Source of the DNA: Nipponacmea schrenckii
Lineage: Eukaryota > Mollusca > Gastropoda > Lottiidae
DNA: 64,000 nucleotides
Assembly (NCBI GenBank): GCA_030562195.1
Contig: JAUJPP010000012.1
Coordinates: forward strand, 3,658,001 to 3,722,000
Direction of reading: 5' to 3'
The notes under the pieces are model-generated. The model made no database searches and was not told where the DNA came from. It saw only the letters and a list, made by a program, of their open reading frames with translations. This document shows positions 48,643-59,771 of this stretch, piece by piece; within the stretch, counting starts at the first letter, position 1; each line of letters starts with the position of its first letter. A program made the translations under genes and the position numbers.

Positions 48643-51600
48643 TTAAAAACCATAAAAAGGAAGAAAAGGTTTATTCAACCAATGAAAAGTACTGGATCTT
48701 CTTGCAGAAATAATCGTAGTAATAAAACCGGATCGTCTATGTAACCCCGAAAAAAATGCCACACCATCTACAAAAAAGGAAACAGAACAAAGAGAAAGAA
48801 ACAAAACAAAGTAATACAACCGGATCGAGAGAGATGAAGAGAATCGGATCTTTTATAATCTAGATATAACAAAAGAAATGAAAATCTATAAAACCAAAGA
48901 AAACATAGAAAGCAGGCATTAAAAGACCAAGAAAGGAAGAAAAACGTTTATTCAACCAATGAAAAGTACTGGATCTTCTTAAAGGAATGATCGAAGAAAT
49001 AAAACCAGAACGTCTAAAACTAAATAATATATTAACATCGAAAAAAAAAAAAAAAAAATCATTTAAAGAATGGAAATAAGCCTTTAATGCAAAAACAAAG
49101 AGTATCCAATGAAAAGATCCGGGTCGTCTATTTCATAAGAAAATAACCAAATGAAATAACAATATGAAACACAACAAAGGAAAAGAAATTCCGAAAGAGA
49201 ACCAAATCGTCCTTAAACCATAATATAATAAACCGATAACAAAAATCGGAGAGGGGAAATTATACCGGATCTCCTATATAACCAAAGAAACCGCCAAGCA
49301 TGCCAGCAAAAAGAATTGAAGAAAGAAAGAAAGAAAAGGTTTATTCCACCAATGAAAAGTACTGGATCTTCTTACAGAAATAATCATAGAAATAAAACCG
49401 AATCGTCTATGTAACCCCGAAAAATATGCCTCGTCATCTTCAAAAAAAAGGAAACAGAAAAAAGAGAAAGAAACAAAACAAAGTAATAAAACCGGCTGGA
49501 GAGAGATGAAGAGAATCGGATGTTTTATAATCTAGAAAGAAATAACAAAAGAAACGAAAATCTATAAAACCAAAGAAAACCTAGAAAGCAGGCATCAAAA
49601 GACCAAGAAAGGAAGAAAAAGGTTTATTCAACCAATGAATAGTACTGGATCTTCTTAAAGAAATAATCGAAGAAATAAAACCGGATCGTCTAAAACTAAA
49701 ATGACATCATATTAACTTCAAAATGAAAAAAAAATAGTAAAAAAAAAATTTAAAAACCATAAAAAGGAAGAAAAGGTTTATTCAACCAATGAAAAGTACT
49801 GGATCTTCTTACAGAAATAATCTTAGAAATAAAACCGGATCGTCTATGTAAGCCCGAAAAAAATGCCACATTATCTACAAAAAAGGAAACAAAACAAAGA
49901 GAAAGAAACAAAACCGGATCGAGAGAGATGAAGAGATTCGGATCTTTTATAATCTAGATATAACAAAAGAAACGAAAATCTATATAACCAAAGAAAACAT
50001 AGAAAGCAGGCATTAAAAGACCAAGAAAGGAAGAAAAACGTTTATTAAACCAATGAAAAGTACTGGATCTACTTAAAAAAATAATCGAAGAAATAAAACC
50101 GGATCGTCTGAAACTAAAATGACATCATATTAACTTCAAAATACAATAAAAAATAGTAAAAAAAAAAAATTTAAAAACCATAAAAAGGTAGAAAAGGTTT
50201 ATTCAACCAATGAAAAGTACTGTATCTTCTTACAGAACTAATCGAAGAAATAAAACCGGATCGTCTATGTAACCCCAAAAAAAATGCCACATCATCTACA
50301 AAAAAAGGAAACAAAAAAAAAAGGAAACAAAACAAAGTAATAAAACCGGATCGAGAGAGATGAAGAGAATCGGATCTTTTATAATAAGTCATAATAAAAC
50401 CGGATCGAGAGAGATGAAGAGTATCGGATCTTTTATAATCTAGATATAACAAAAGAAACGAAAATCTATATAATCAAAGAAAACATAGAAAGCAGGCATT
50501 AAAAGACCAAGAAAGGAAGAAAAACGTTTATTCAACCAATGAAAAGTACTGGGTCTTCTTAAAGAAATAATCGAAGAAATAAAACCGGATCGTCTAAAAC
50601 TAAATGATATCATATTAACTTCGGAATAAATAATAAAGACAAAAAAAACTAGAAAAAAAAAAAAAAAAAAAAAAACATTTAAAGAATGGAAAAAAGCCTT
50701 TTATGCAAAAACAAAGAGTATCCAATGAAAAAAACCGGGTCGTCTATTTCATAAGAAAATAACCAAATGAACTAACAATATGAAACACAACAAAGGAAAA
50801 GAAATACCGAAAGAAAACCAAATCGTCCTTAAACCATATAATAAACCGATAACAAAAGTCGGAGAGGGAAAATTATACCGGATCTCCTATATAACCAAAC
50901 AAACCGCCAAGCATGCCAGCAAAAAGAATTTAAAAACCATAAAAAGGAAGAAAAAGTTTATTCAACCAATGCAAAGTACTGGATCTTCTTACAGAAATAA
51001 TCGTAGAAATAAAACCTGATCGGGAATGATGAAAAGAATCGGATCTTATCTAATCTAGAAAGAAATAACAAAAGAAACGGAAATCTATACACCAAAAATA
51101 GAAATATCAGAAGAAACGAAAATGGAACATCCATATGACCAAAGAAAAGATTGCATGCGAGCAAAAAATAAAATTTAAAAATAAATAAAGTAATAAAAAG
51201 TATAAATATCATACAAACGAAAGAACCATTGAACGAGATGGATCGTCCATAAATAAACCGATAACAAAAATCGGAGAGGGGAAATTATACCGGATCTCCT
51301 AAATAAGCATAGAAACCGCCACGCATGCCAGCAAAAAGAATTGAAGAAAGAAAGAAAGAAAAAGTTTATTCAACCAATGCAAAGTACTGGATCTTCTTAC
51401 AGAAATAATCTTAGAAAAAAAACCTGATCGGGAATGATGAAAAGAATCGGATCTTATCTAATCTATATATATATATTAACTTCGAAATAAATAAAATTCA
51501 GACAATCTAAAAAAAAAAAAAATAATAAAAAAAAAAAAAAAAAAAAAAATAATAAAAAAAACGTGTAAAGGATGGAAAAAAAAGAAATTAAACAAAGGGT

Positions 51601-54280
51601 CGCCTTTTATGAAAAAAAAAAGAGTAACCAATGAAAAAAATCGGGTCATCTATTTCATAAGAAAATAACAATATGAAACACATCAAAGGAAAAGAAATAC
51701 CGAAAAAAAAAGCAAATCGTACTTAAACCAAAGGAAGCATTTATGTATAATGAAATATATAAAATATATAAAATATAAAATATATAAGACAAGAATTTGA
51801 TCTTTTATAACCAAAGTAGAGAAATAACCGAAGAAAAGGTATGTCCATATATGTACCCCCCCCCCCCCTAATAATGTATATAACCAAACAAAAGAAAGAG
51901 CCATAGGAAAGAGAATAAAACGTCCATATAACATAATAGAATATAATAATAATAAAGAAAACCAGGTTGCTTATTTCATTTGATAAATCGGATCGACAAT
52001 ATAACCAAAGAACTTGGTTGTCAAAGAAAAGAAACTCGAAAAGAACCAGTTCTCCTTTGTATTTAATATCAAAGATAAAGAAAAAAATCGGATCCATAAT
52101 GGCCACAGAAAAGAAATATCACAAGAAAAAACAAAAATGGAACATCCATATGACCAAAGAAAAGATTGCAAAAAATAAAATATATAAATAAATAAAGTAA
52201 TAAAAAGTATAAATATCATGCAACCGAAAGAACCATTGAACGAGATGGATCGTCCATAAATAAACCGATAACAAAAATCGGAGAGGAGAAATTATACTGG
52301 ATCTCCTATATAACCATAGAAACCGCCAAGCATGTCAGCAAAAAGAATTTAAAAACCATAAAAAGGAAGAAAAGATTTATTCAACCAATGAAAAGTACTG
52401 GATTTTCTTACAGAAATAATCGAAGAAATAAAACCGGATCGTCTATGTTACCTCGAAAATTATGCCTCGTCATCTACAAAAAAGGGAAACCGAAAAAAGA
52501 GAAAGAAACAAAACAAAGAAATAATCGAAGTAATAAAACCGGATCGAGAGAGATGAGGAGAATCAGATCTTTTAAAATCTAGAAAGAAATAACAAAAGAA
52601 ACGAAAATTTTTATAACCAAAGAAAACATAGAAAGCAGGCATTAAAAGATCAAGAAAGGAAGAAAAACGTCAAGCAAGCCAGCAGAAAGAAGCCATAGGA
52701 AAAAGAATAAAACGTCCATATAACCTAATGAAAAATAAAAATAATAAAGAAACCAGGTTGCTTATTTCATTTGATAAACCGGATCGACAATATAAACAAA
52801 GAACTTGGTTGTCAAAGAAAAGAATCTCGAAAAGAACCAGTTCTCCTTTGTATTTAAATACAGAGAATAATCAAAGATAAAGAAAAAAATCGGATCCATA
52901 ATGGCCACAGAAAAGAAATATCAGAAGAAACGAAAATGGAACATCCATATGACCAAAGAAAAGATTGCATGCGAGCAAAAAATAAAATTTATAAATAAAT
53001 AAAGTAATAAAAAGTATAAATATCATACAAACGAAAGAACCATTGAACGAGATGGATCGTAAGTAAATAAACCGATAACAGTTATACCGGATCTCCTAAA
53101 TAAGCATAGAAACCGCCAAGCATGCCAGCAAAAAGAATTTAAAAACCATTAAAAGGTAGAAAAGGTTTATTCAACCAATGAAAAGTACTGGATCTTCTTA
53201 CAGAACTAATCGAAGAAATAAAACCGGATCGTCTATGTAACCCCGAAAAATATGCCTCGTCATCTACAAAAAAAAAGGAAACGGAAAAAAAAGAAAGAAA
53301 CAAGACACTAAACAATAAACCCGGATCGAGAGAAATGAAGAGAATCGGATCTTTTATAAAAGAAAAAACGAAAGGAACGAAAATCTATATAACCAAAGAA
53401 AACATAGAAATCAGGCATAAAAAGACCAAGAAAGGAAGAAAAACGTTTATTCAACCAATGAAAAGTACTGGATCTTCTTCAAGAAATAATAGAAGAAATA
53501 AAACCGGATCGTCTAAGTAACCCCGAAAAATATGCCTCGTCATCTACAAAAAAAAAGGAAACAGAAAAAAGAGAAAGAAACAAAAAGAAATAATCAAAGT
53601 AATAAAACCGGATCCGGAGAGATGAAAAGAATCTCATCATTTATAATCTAGAAAGAAATAACAAAAGAAACGAAAATCTATAAGACCAAAGAAAACATAG
53701 AAAGCAGGCATTAAAAGTCCAAGAAAGGAAGAAAAGCGTCAAGCAAGCCATCAAAAAGAATTTAAGAATCATAAAAACGAAGAAAAACGTTTTTCAACAA
53801 ATGAAAAGTACTGGATCTTCTTGAAGAAATAATCGAAGAAATAAAACTAGATCGTCTATATAACCCCGAAAATATGCCTCGTCATCTTCTGACAAAAGGA
53901 AACACACAAAAGAGAAGGAGACAAACAAAGTAATAACGGAATAATCGACTATATAACCATAGAATCGGTTGCTACATGTAACCAAAGAAATGAAATAACA
54001 TAAGAAACAAAACAAAGAATTTAGCCGAATAGAGAAAACCGGATCGTGTATATATTATATCCAAAGAAGAGAACCAGGTACTCTATTTGATTTAATAATA
54101 GAACCTGGTCTTCTACATAACTAAAACGAATGTAGAGCAAACCAATAAGAAAAACCAAATAAATTAGTTCAGTCATCGTCATATATATATAAAAAAATTT
54201 AAAGAAACGAATCGGGATTTCTTTAAAATGGTATAAAGAAAACAACCATATTCTATAATCAAAATAGATTTGTGTATTCT
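43440..54280. repeat. ~10.8-kb purine-rich higher-order satellite array
   Basis: The plus strand is overwhelmingly A and G. The recurring short motif is CCGGATCGTCTATATAACC (variants GGATCTTCTTACAG, GGATCTTTTATAATC, GGATCTCCTATATAACC, GGATCGACAATATAACC) followed by AAAGAAA-type purine tracts. These make diverged monomers of roughly 40-60 bp, assembled into larger blocks. The phrase CTAAAACTAAAATGACATCA recurs near 43,455, 44,752, 45,975, 46,405, 46,850, 47,510, 47,900, 48,575, 49,015, 49,690, 50,110 and 50,600. Homopolymer A runs of up to about 25 bases follow most of these. Edge units beyond 53.9 kb are the most diverged. Open frames on either strand are short and stop-ridden, so no gene is called. 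Confidence 0.93.
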
Positions 54281-54890
54281 ATAGATATGTAAATTATTTA
54301 AATTATGTTACTTATTAATTGTTGAAATTCAATAAAATCATTTAAAAGGAAAAAAAGGGTTCTCAATTACGAAAAATTGTGTAATGTGATATTTGTGAGG
54401 TTGAACAATAGACTGCACCTTCTTAATCTCCATTAAATCGAATGATGAAGAGTACTACATAGGCCTACCGTTTTAAAGCTACACACCTTAAGGTTGGTGG
54501 ACACATAAAGATTAAATGTAAGTGGATACCGCCAATCAGGGTCCCAGACAGAAGTCATAGCAAATTATCCATAACAGTATTTCTGTAACCCGCTCTGATT
54601 GGCAGTATTCGCGTACAATCTAATCAGATCGATATATTCTGTGATTTAAGATTAGCTGCTAATGTAGTCAAGGTATGAGACGAGGCTCTTAATACCCTGA
54701 CATTGCGAAGATTGCTATACAATTAGATACAGGTTAATCTGTATATCAATTCCTACTCCTACATAATTTCGGTATATTAACCTTTTCCCTGATTGTTACC
54801 CCGTTGCTTTCAATTTTACACTCGGAAACCTGAAATATGCTGTGTTAATTTCAAAATGACAGGAAATAAATTTATTTCAATTTCCCCTTA
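54281..54890. other. Upstream flank of cysteine-rich peptide gene
   Basis: No coding sequence. GATACCGCCAATCAGGG at 54,525-54,541 is inverted relative to CTGATTGGCAGTATTCGCG near 54,594-54,613. Both contain CCAAT-box cores, and the segment to about 54,740 resembles the 5' flank of the giant gene (24.9-25.3 kb). Confidence 0.5.
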
Positions 54891-54896
54891 TGAGTG

Positions 54897-54905
54897 TATA
54901 TATAA
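54897..54905 (+). promoter_or_regulatory. TATA box of cysteine-rich peptide gene
   Basis: TATATATAA followed by GCTGG, 71-79 bp upstream of the putative start codon at 54,976. An initiator-like TCACT near 54,926 lies about 25-30 bp downstream, the expected spacing. Motif-based. Confidence 0.55.
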
Positions 54906-54975
54906 GCTGGCAATGGCAATCATTTTCACTAAAATTGAGACGAAGAGGTGAGAGGTATCTATCATCGCTTGAAAA

Positions 54976-57900
54976 ATGGTAAGTTTATTTTATTCAACTT
55001 AAAGGGATAATAGGCGTTAGAACGAACATAAAAATTTAAGGTCACTCAAATTTGGACAATAACAGTATATATCCATCAGTGGACTTATACATCAAAATCC
55101 CTCTAAAATCCGATAAATCCCCAAAATAAAGTAGTTAATATAAAACGCTTGAGCCATCCATCAAGCGATTTTCAAATCGTGTAAATATAAAAGGAAGTAA
55201 CTCTAACATGTGGTTTTCACGCGTCCTTGACCCCTACTGTTGAATTCCACAATGATGTTTTAACGTTGATTTACCAGACGCTTTTATTCTCAAACTGAAT
55301 GGAATCGTCGCTGGCTCACTTTTTTTAAAAATTCCGAATATATTTCTATTGTGGCTTTTTAAAATTTGGTAAAGTGTGGGATGCATACTTATTTAACTAA
55401 TAGTCAATATGAAACACAAATATAAGCCGTAGTTATATTTAACCAGCAATTTATCACAAACTCTAAAATTCCATTTGGCCAATTTTAGATGTTCTAAGCA
55501 CGAATTGAATATTGAAAAAGGTCGCCACCTCAATATACCTGTCAAAAACAGAATCTGCCCCATATGTAACACAGGAAATATTGAAAATGAGTATCATTTT
55601 ATTATGGTATGTCCAGTCCTAAGAGTAAACTTTCTTCCCGAGTATTGCCACAAGTATCCAAATGAACATAAATTAAAGTCAATATTCCAATCATGTTGTC
55701 CTGTAACGCTCAAAAACCTTGCAATATTTATCCAGAAAGGTTTTATTATAAGAAATGAAATACTTTCAATCTAGCAACACTGATGGTCATATTAATTATT
55801 CATCCAATTGTATATATATAAATATTACTGTATATTGTGTATAAAATGTGTTTGTACTATAATTTACAAAGTACTTGAATAAATCTATCCAATAATAATA
55901 ATAATAAAAAAATAAGCCGTAGGAGTGTATTCTAACGCCTATTATCCCTTTAAAAATACAATTTCAGTGCATTTATACTTTTTGAATTTATTTGGGGGAA
56001 ATATGCGGTAAATAAATATTCGAAGCACACAATAATCGATATATCTCAATCTATTAGCCTCTATCATCTTTTCCACTTTGTCTATACACATATCCTCGTC
56101 GCAGTGTCAAAATAAATCGCATTTTTGTACTTTGGTGAGTTAACGGAACCTGAAACTATTGCAACTTTGGTAATTTCGTGTCCATTTAAAGAGTGCAAAT
56201 ATTACGTAATAATGTTTGGTATATTGTCTGTTGTAACGTGTAACGATGTGAACAATAATTCTTGTAGAATGCTATTTAGTAGTATGTGCTCCTAATCTTA
56301 CACAGTCCATCAGCAAATATGAGACGAGGAGAATAAAAAGAATAACCGAATAATCTATATCAATTAAAATGTATGCCTGATATTAGAAAAAACTTAACTT
56401 GTATTCCATCTATCCATAATAACATGCATATGCTACGTAATTTCAGGAAATACAATTGGTAAATATAATATATAACGACACTGAGAATCGTGAAAGTATT
56501 ATAGTCTTTTTGGAAGATGAGATTAATTGAGTCGGCATCTCAAAATAATCCGTCATGTTTTGTCATTCAAAACTCACGTGCATTCTCCCATTGTCTATAG
56601 TATTGTATAGTTAACCGTGCTATGGCCAAGATTTTACCCAGTAAAACACTTGCGGACACACGGCCTATCGTGATCGTATTTTGTCTATTTTTTTTTATCA
56701 CGATCTTGAATGGGAGCTAGCCGTCTGGATAAAGAGAGCTTTTTATCCGGACCTACATTCACTACTTCACGTAATATGCTCATTGCTCATTAAGAAAAAA
56801 TTGCATTCGCTTTGGTGAAGAAATGGAAAATATATGTACTTTATATGGTTGTCACAAAGAAAACCGTTTGAGCCTCTTACGTAAAAGATGTGAAACCTAT
56901 AATCAACCATTTGAAGAGATTTTTTGGGGGGAACGCCTCTAGAAATGAAATAGATAAAGCATTTTTGTTTAGAAAAACATTTGAAATGGGCTGGAATAAA
57001 AAATTAATATCTGGACCCAAATATTTGCTAGACCGGAAGTGAGCTATTGCATAAAATAATTGTTATCAAACAGTTTGGGTAAAATATTTGAATGTTGTTA
57101 ATTATCGGTTCGATCTGAAAATCACAAAATATAGACAAACCATACATAAAATTAAACTAAGTCATCAAAATTTGTGCATAACTTCCGGTTTCAGCGCGAG
57201 CATCTTCGATTCATTTAAGGTTATATTTTTTGTGTACGGCCTCCAGCAAAAACAGAAAATGGTATAATATTTCTAGTCTCAGTAAACAATTTGAGAAGGA
57301 TTGAACCAAAGTGAATATCTAAAACTAAATATTTGCTTAACCGGAAATGAGATATTGCATAATGAGCAAGAATTTTGCATCGAGTCTGTATGGCTTATTT
57401 CTGGATCGATTTACCTCAAATTTTCTTAAATATGTTAATTCATGGTGCTTTTGAAAATTTTTAAATTTTTTTCCTTAATAATAAGAACAAAAATTTCCCC
57501 AAAAATTCCAAATTTCAAACTTTGTTGCTAATTTTCTGATCAATCTGAAATTCTTAGAATATACCTAAGTTTTCATTACAAATAATATCGCGTGATTATG
57601 TTTACACTTCCGGTGTAAATTAAACATAAAACTATATATTTCCTATTGTGCATTATTACAATCCATGTAGAAGAAAAGATCCTGACCGGAAGTGAAACAT
57701 GAGCCGTCATCTTATTTCACACATTTTAGCAAAACTCTAATTCCTTCGCCATTTGTTATCCGATTTGTATGTTTTGGCCTTGTTTTGTTACTTTATCTAA
57801 ACGTCCTTGGGACAGAATTGTGAATTTAAATTCTTATTAGCCACGCTTGGATTTTTTGATAATTTTAAATTCTCTATCTCGTGACCTTGACCTTCAATGA

Positions 57901-58706
57901 CCTAGGAATTTTCAGTGTATAATGACCATGACCTATGTTATCTATAGATATGCTGATATTGGGTCATAAATATCACTTCCGGAATTATAGCCTATCAAAA
58001 TTTGACATTTTTACAACTTAATGAGTATCTGAAGTCAAATTCTAACAGTTTAAAATTTTATATTAAGACCAAAAACGGTTGAGTTACCGTTTGCTATAAG
58101 TTCCAAAAGGTCTTGCAGCTATGGGGAAAAGTATCAAAATCCACGCTCGGTGCTGTTCACAGCTCTAGCTTTCCATTCGTTGTTGTCCATGTAGTTTGAT
58201 CTCGTTCGAAAATTCAAGGCAATAATTGGAAAATCAAACTTTCTGTATCCAGTCGGTTACACCTTAAGCAGCTTACACTTTATAATGATTCTTAAAATCG
58301 GCAAGATGTTTAATAATAGCAATGAATGTAGTAGGCATAATATTTGAGAGTAAAGTTCATTATCATATGACCAAGCCTGTTTCACATGTAAACCTTTTGA
58401 GAGCCCACATAGCTAATAGAACCAATTTTTATATAATATTTTACGCTATTTCAGGAAATAAAACTGGTATTTTGTTTAATAGTGGTCATGGTTGGTGTAG
58501 CTGCAAGTCAGTTTGAATCCTGCGATGATAAATGTCATCGTACGTTAAACCATTGTATAAGATATTACCAATGTGAGAACATTGGTACCGATGAAGATTA
58601 CTATAAATGTGAATGGCCGTGTTGGAAGATTGCTAACGGGTGCTATAAAAGGTGTGTCCAAAGGGAGATGATTGTTCACCCTGAAACGGTTCCCAAAAAG
58701 AAATAG
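54976..58706 (+). CDS. Small secreted eight-cysteine peptide precursor (two exons, 84 aa)
   Basis: No known family recognised. Proposed exon 1 contributes only the initiator ATG (54,976-54,978), directly followed by a GTAAGT donor. Exon 2 is 58,455-58,706 after the acceptor CGCTATTTCAG, with stop TAG at 58,704. The join begins with a charged residue and a 12-14 residue hydrophobic stretch, ending in an Ala-Ala signal-peptidase-like site, so a signal peptide of about 18 residues. The mature chain of about 66 residues has eight cysteines spaced C-x3-C-x6-C-x5-C-x11-C-x3-C-x6-C-x3-C, then a short basic tail ending in Lys. The two halves share the C-x3-C-x6-C pattern, suggesting internal duplication and perhaps paired helices. 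A defence, signalling, shell/mucus or venom-like role cannot be told apart. Exon 1 is inferred; exon 2 and the Cys pattern are directly seen. Confidence 0.65.
54999..55953. mobile_element. Terminal-inverted-repeat element (MITE-like) in the peptide gene intron
   Basis: A 24-bp perfect terminal inverted repeat: left 54,999-55,022 begins TTAAAGGGATAATAGGCG and right 55,930-55,953 is its reverse complement. Without the nested LINE fragment the element would be about 465 bp. It has no transposase, so it is non-autonomous. The TTAA-type termini hint at a TTAA or TA target, but the class is uncertain. Confidence 0.85.
55433..55911 (+). mobile_element. 5'-truncated non-LTR retrotransposon tail, nested insertion
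   Basis: The frame from about 55,475 to 55,774 encodes the C-terminus of a LINE reverse transcriptase protein: FRCSKHELNIEKGRHLN, then a zinc-binding CPIC...NEYHFIMVCPVLR motif. It ends with a short 3' UTR and an (AAT)n tail. It is flanked by an 11-bp target-site duplication, ATAAGCCGTAG at 55,422-55,432 and 55,912-55,922. It inserted into the terminal-inverted-repeat element, so it is the younger of the two. Confidence 0.9.
55954..57680. other. Peptide gene intron, repeat-derived sequence
   Basis: AT-rich with no coding sequence. Several diverged phrases of the form CCGGAA(G/A)TGAG(C/A)TATTGCATAA near 57,033 and 57,340 indicate a dispersed repeat with more than one copy. Confidence 0.5.
57682..57985 (+). 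repeat. ~300-bp dispersed repeat, copy 1
   Basis: Aligns along its length with 61,405-61,705. Shared phrases include GACCGGAAGTGA, TTTTAGCAAAA, CTCTATCTCGTGACCTTGA and ATCTATAGATATGCTGATAT. It lies within the intron of the eight-cysteine peptide gene. No coding potential. Confidence 0.85.
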
Positions 58707-58872
58707 ATTGACGACTTTCACCTTCTCACTTGGATGTGATAAAAACTTCTAAATGTTTACTTCTAGCCGTCTATGCATTAACTGCATTGAAGACCTGTCA
58801 GATGATACCATTGCTTTAGCTTAATGAATATTAACTGATTCCAGAATTATGATTGTTTTTAAATAATATTCT

Positions 58873-58878
58873 AATAAA
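58873..58878 (+). terminator. AATAAA polyadenylation signal, cysteine-rich peptide gene
   Basis: AATAAA in ATATTCTAATAAAACTCG, 167 bp after the stop codon, followed by a GT-containing stretch. It supports 58,455-58,706 being a real terminal exon. Confidence 0.6.
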
Positions 58879-58884
58879 ACTCGA

Positions 58885-59460
58885 TTGTCTCTTCAACACG
58901 TCCTATATATTTCATCGTCTGCCGGTTTCCCTCGTTTAGTATCAAGGCAGTTAATATTCATAATATCACATGGTTTTGAAAGCGACCAGTCATTACGCCT
59001 ATATGTAGCCATTGTTGAATTTTGTTTTATACGGCCCAACATGGTTCAAAGTCCAAACTGAAATTCAACATTATTTCGACTTGAAGTGCTATAGTTTTAC
59101 TATAATTTAAACATTTAAATATCAAAGCAAAACCTGTAAAATGATGTTAGTCAGCAACAACATGTTTCATGTTTTGTTTTAATATTTTTATATCGATGTA
59201 CGGTTGATACAATAGAGAACTATTTTAACAGTAAATATATTTTGTTATTATAATTCAACCTAACGTAAAAACTTTCCATTAAGCTACTATTCATCACATA
59301 TACAACATGAAATACTCACTCACAATTGATGACATAAATATGTACATATTTCGAGGACATGAACTGTGTGAAATTTTATTTGTCACCAAAAGTATATTTT
59401 TCCTTCTCCCAAGTTATCATCTAATAAAACTAAATTATGACGTGCACGGAAGCGTAACTC
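58885..59460. other. Intergenic, nothing recognised
   Basis: AT-rich sequence without a convincing gene. A 68-codon frame at 59,307-59,513 runs into the repeat that follows and is probably chance. Confidence 0.4.
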
Positions 59461-59461
59461 T

Positions 59462-59771
59462 AGCTCAATCTCAAATTCAAATGTATTCACATGTTCGATC
59501 ATTCTACTGCTAGGCGACTAGGTGCCGTGGGTTCGAATCCCGATCGGTGCGAGGAAATAAAAATTAGGTCTGATTCCTAGGCCCGTGCTTTCCCGGAACT
59601 ACGAGATAGAAGTCCCCCCTATCTAATCTTGCCAGTGCCAGGATATATGGCTGTCTCCCCGAGCGGGTGTAAGAGAACATTCGTTCCCGGAACAACGAGA
59701 TAGTAGTCCCCCCCCCCCCCTATCTAGCTCAATCTCAAATTCAAATGTATTCACATGTTCAATCATTCTAC
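59462..59771 (+). repeat. 46-bp direct repeats bracketing a SINE-like unit with tRNA box B
   Basis: AGCTCAATCTCAAATTCAAA and the following 26 bases occur at 59,462-59,507 and again at 59,726-59,771, with one mismatch. Between them, GGGTTCGAATCCCGATCGGTG is a textbook Pol III box B, as in tRNA-derived SINEs. A motif CCCGGAAC(T/A)ACGAGATAG is followed by a C-rich run and TATCTA, and occurs twice. The bracketing repeats are too long for a normal target-site duplication, so a local tandem duplication is more likely. Confidence 0.7.

Noticed and set aside
43472..53520. Numerous 60-145 codon frames, mostly Phe/Leu-rich on the minus strand
   Set aside because: They arise from the purine-rich satellite, recur with its blocks, and share no protein-like conservation.
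59505..59560. Possible functional tRNA gene around GGGTTCGAATCCCG
   Set aside because: A T-arm/box B is clear, but I cannot form a complete cloverleaf with acceptor and anticodon arms. It fits a SINE head better.
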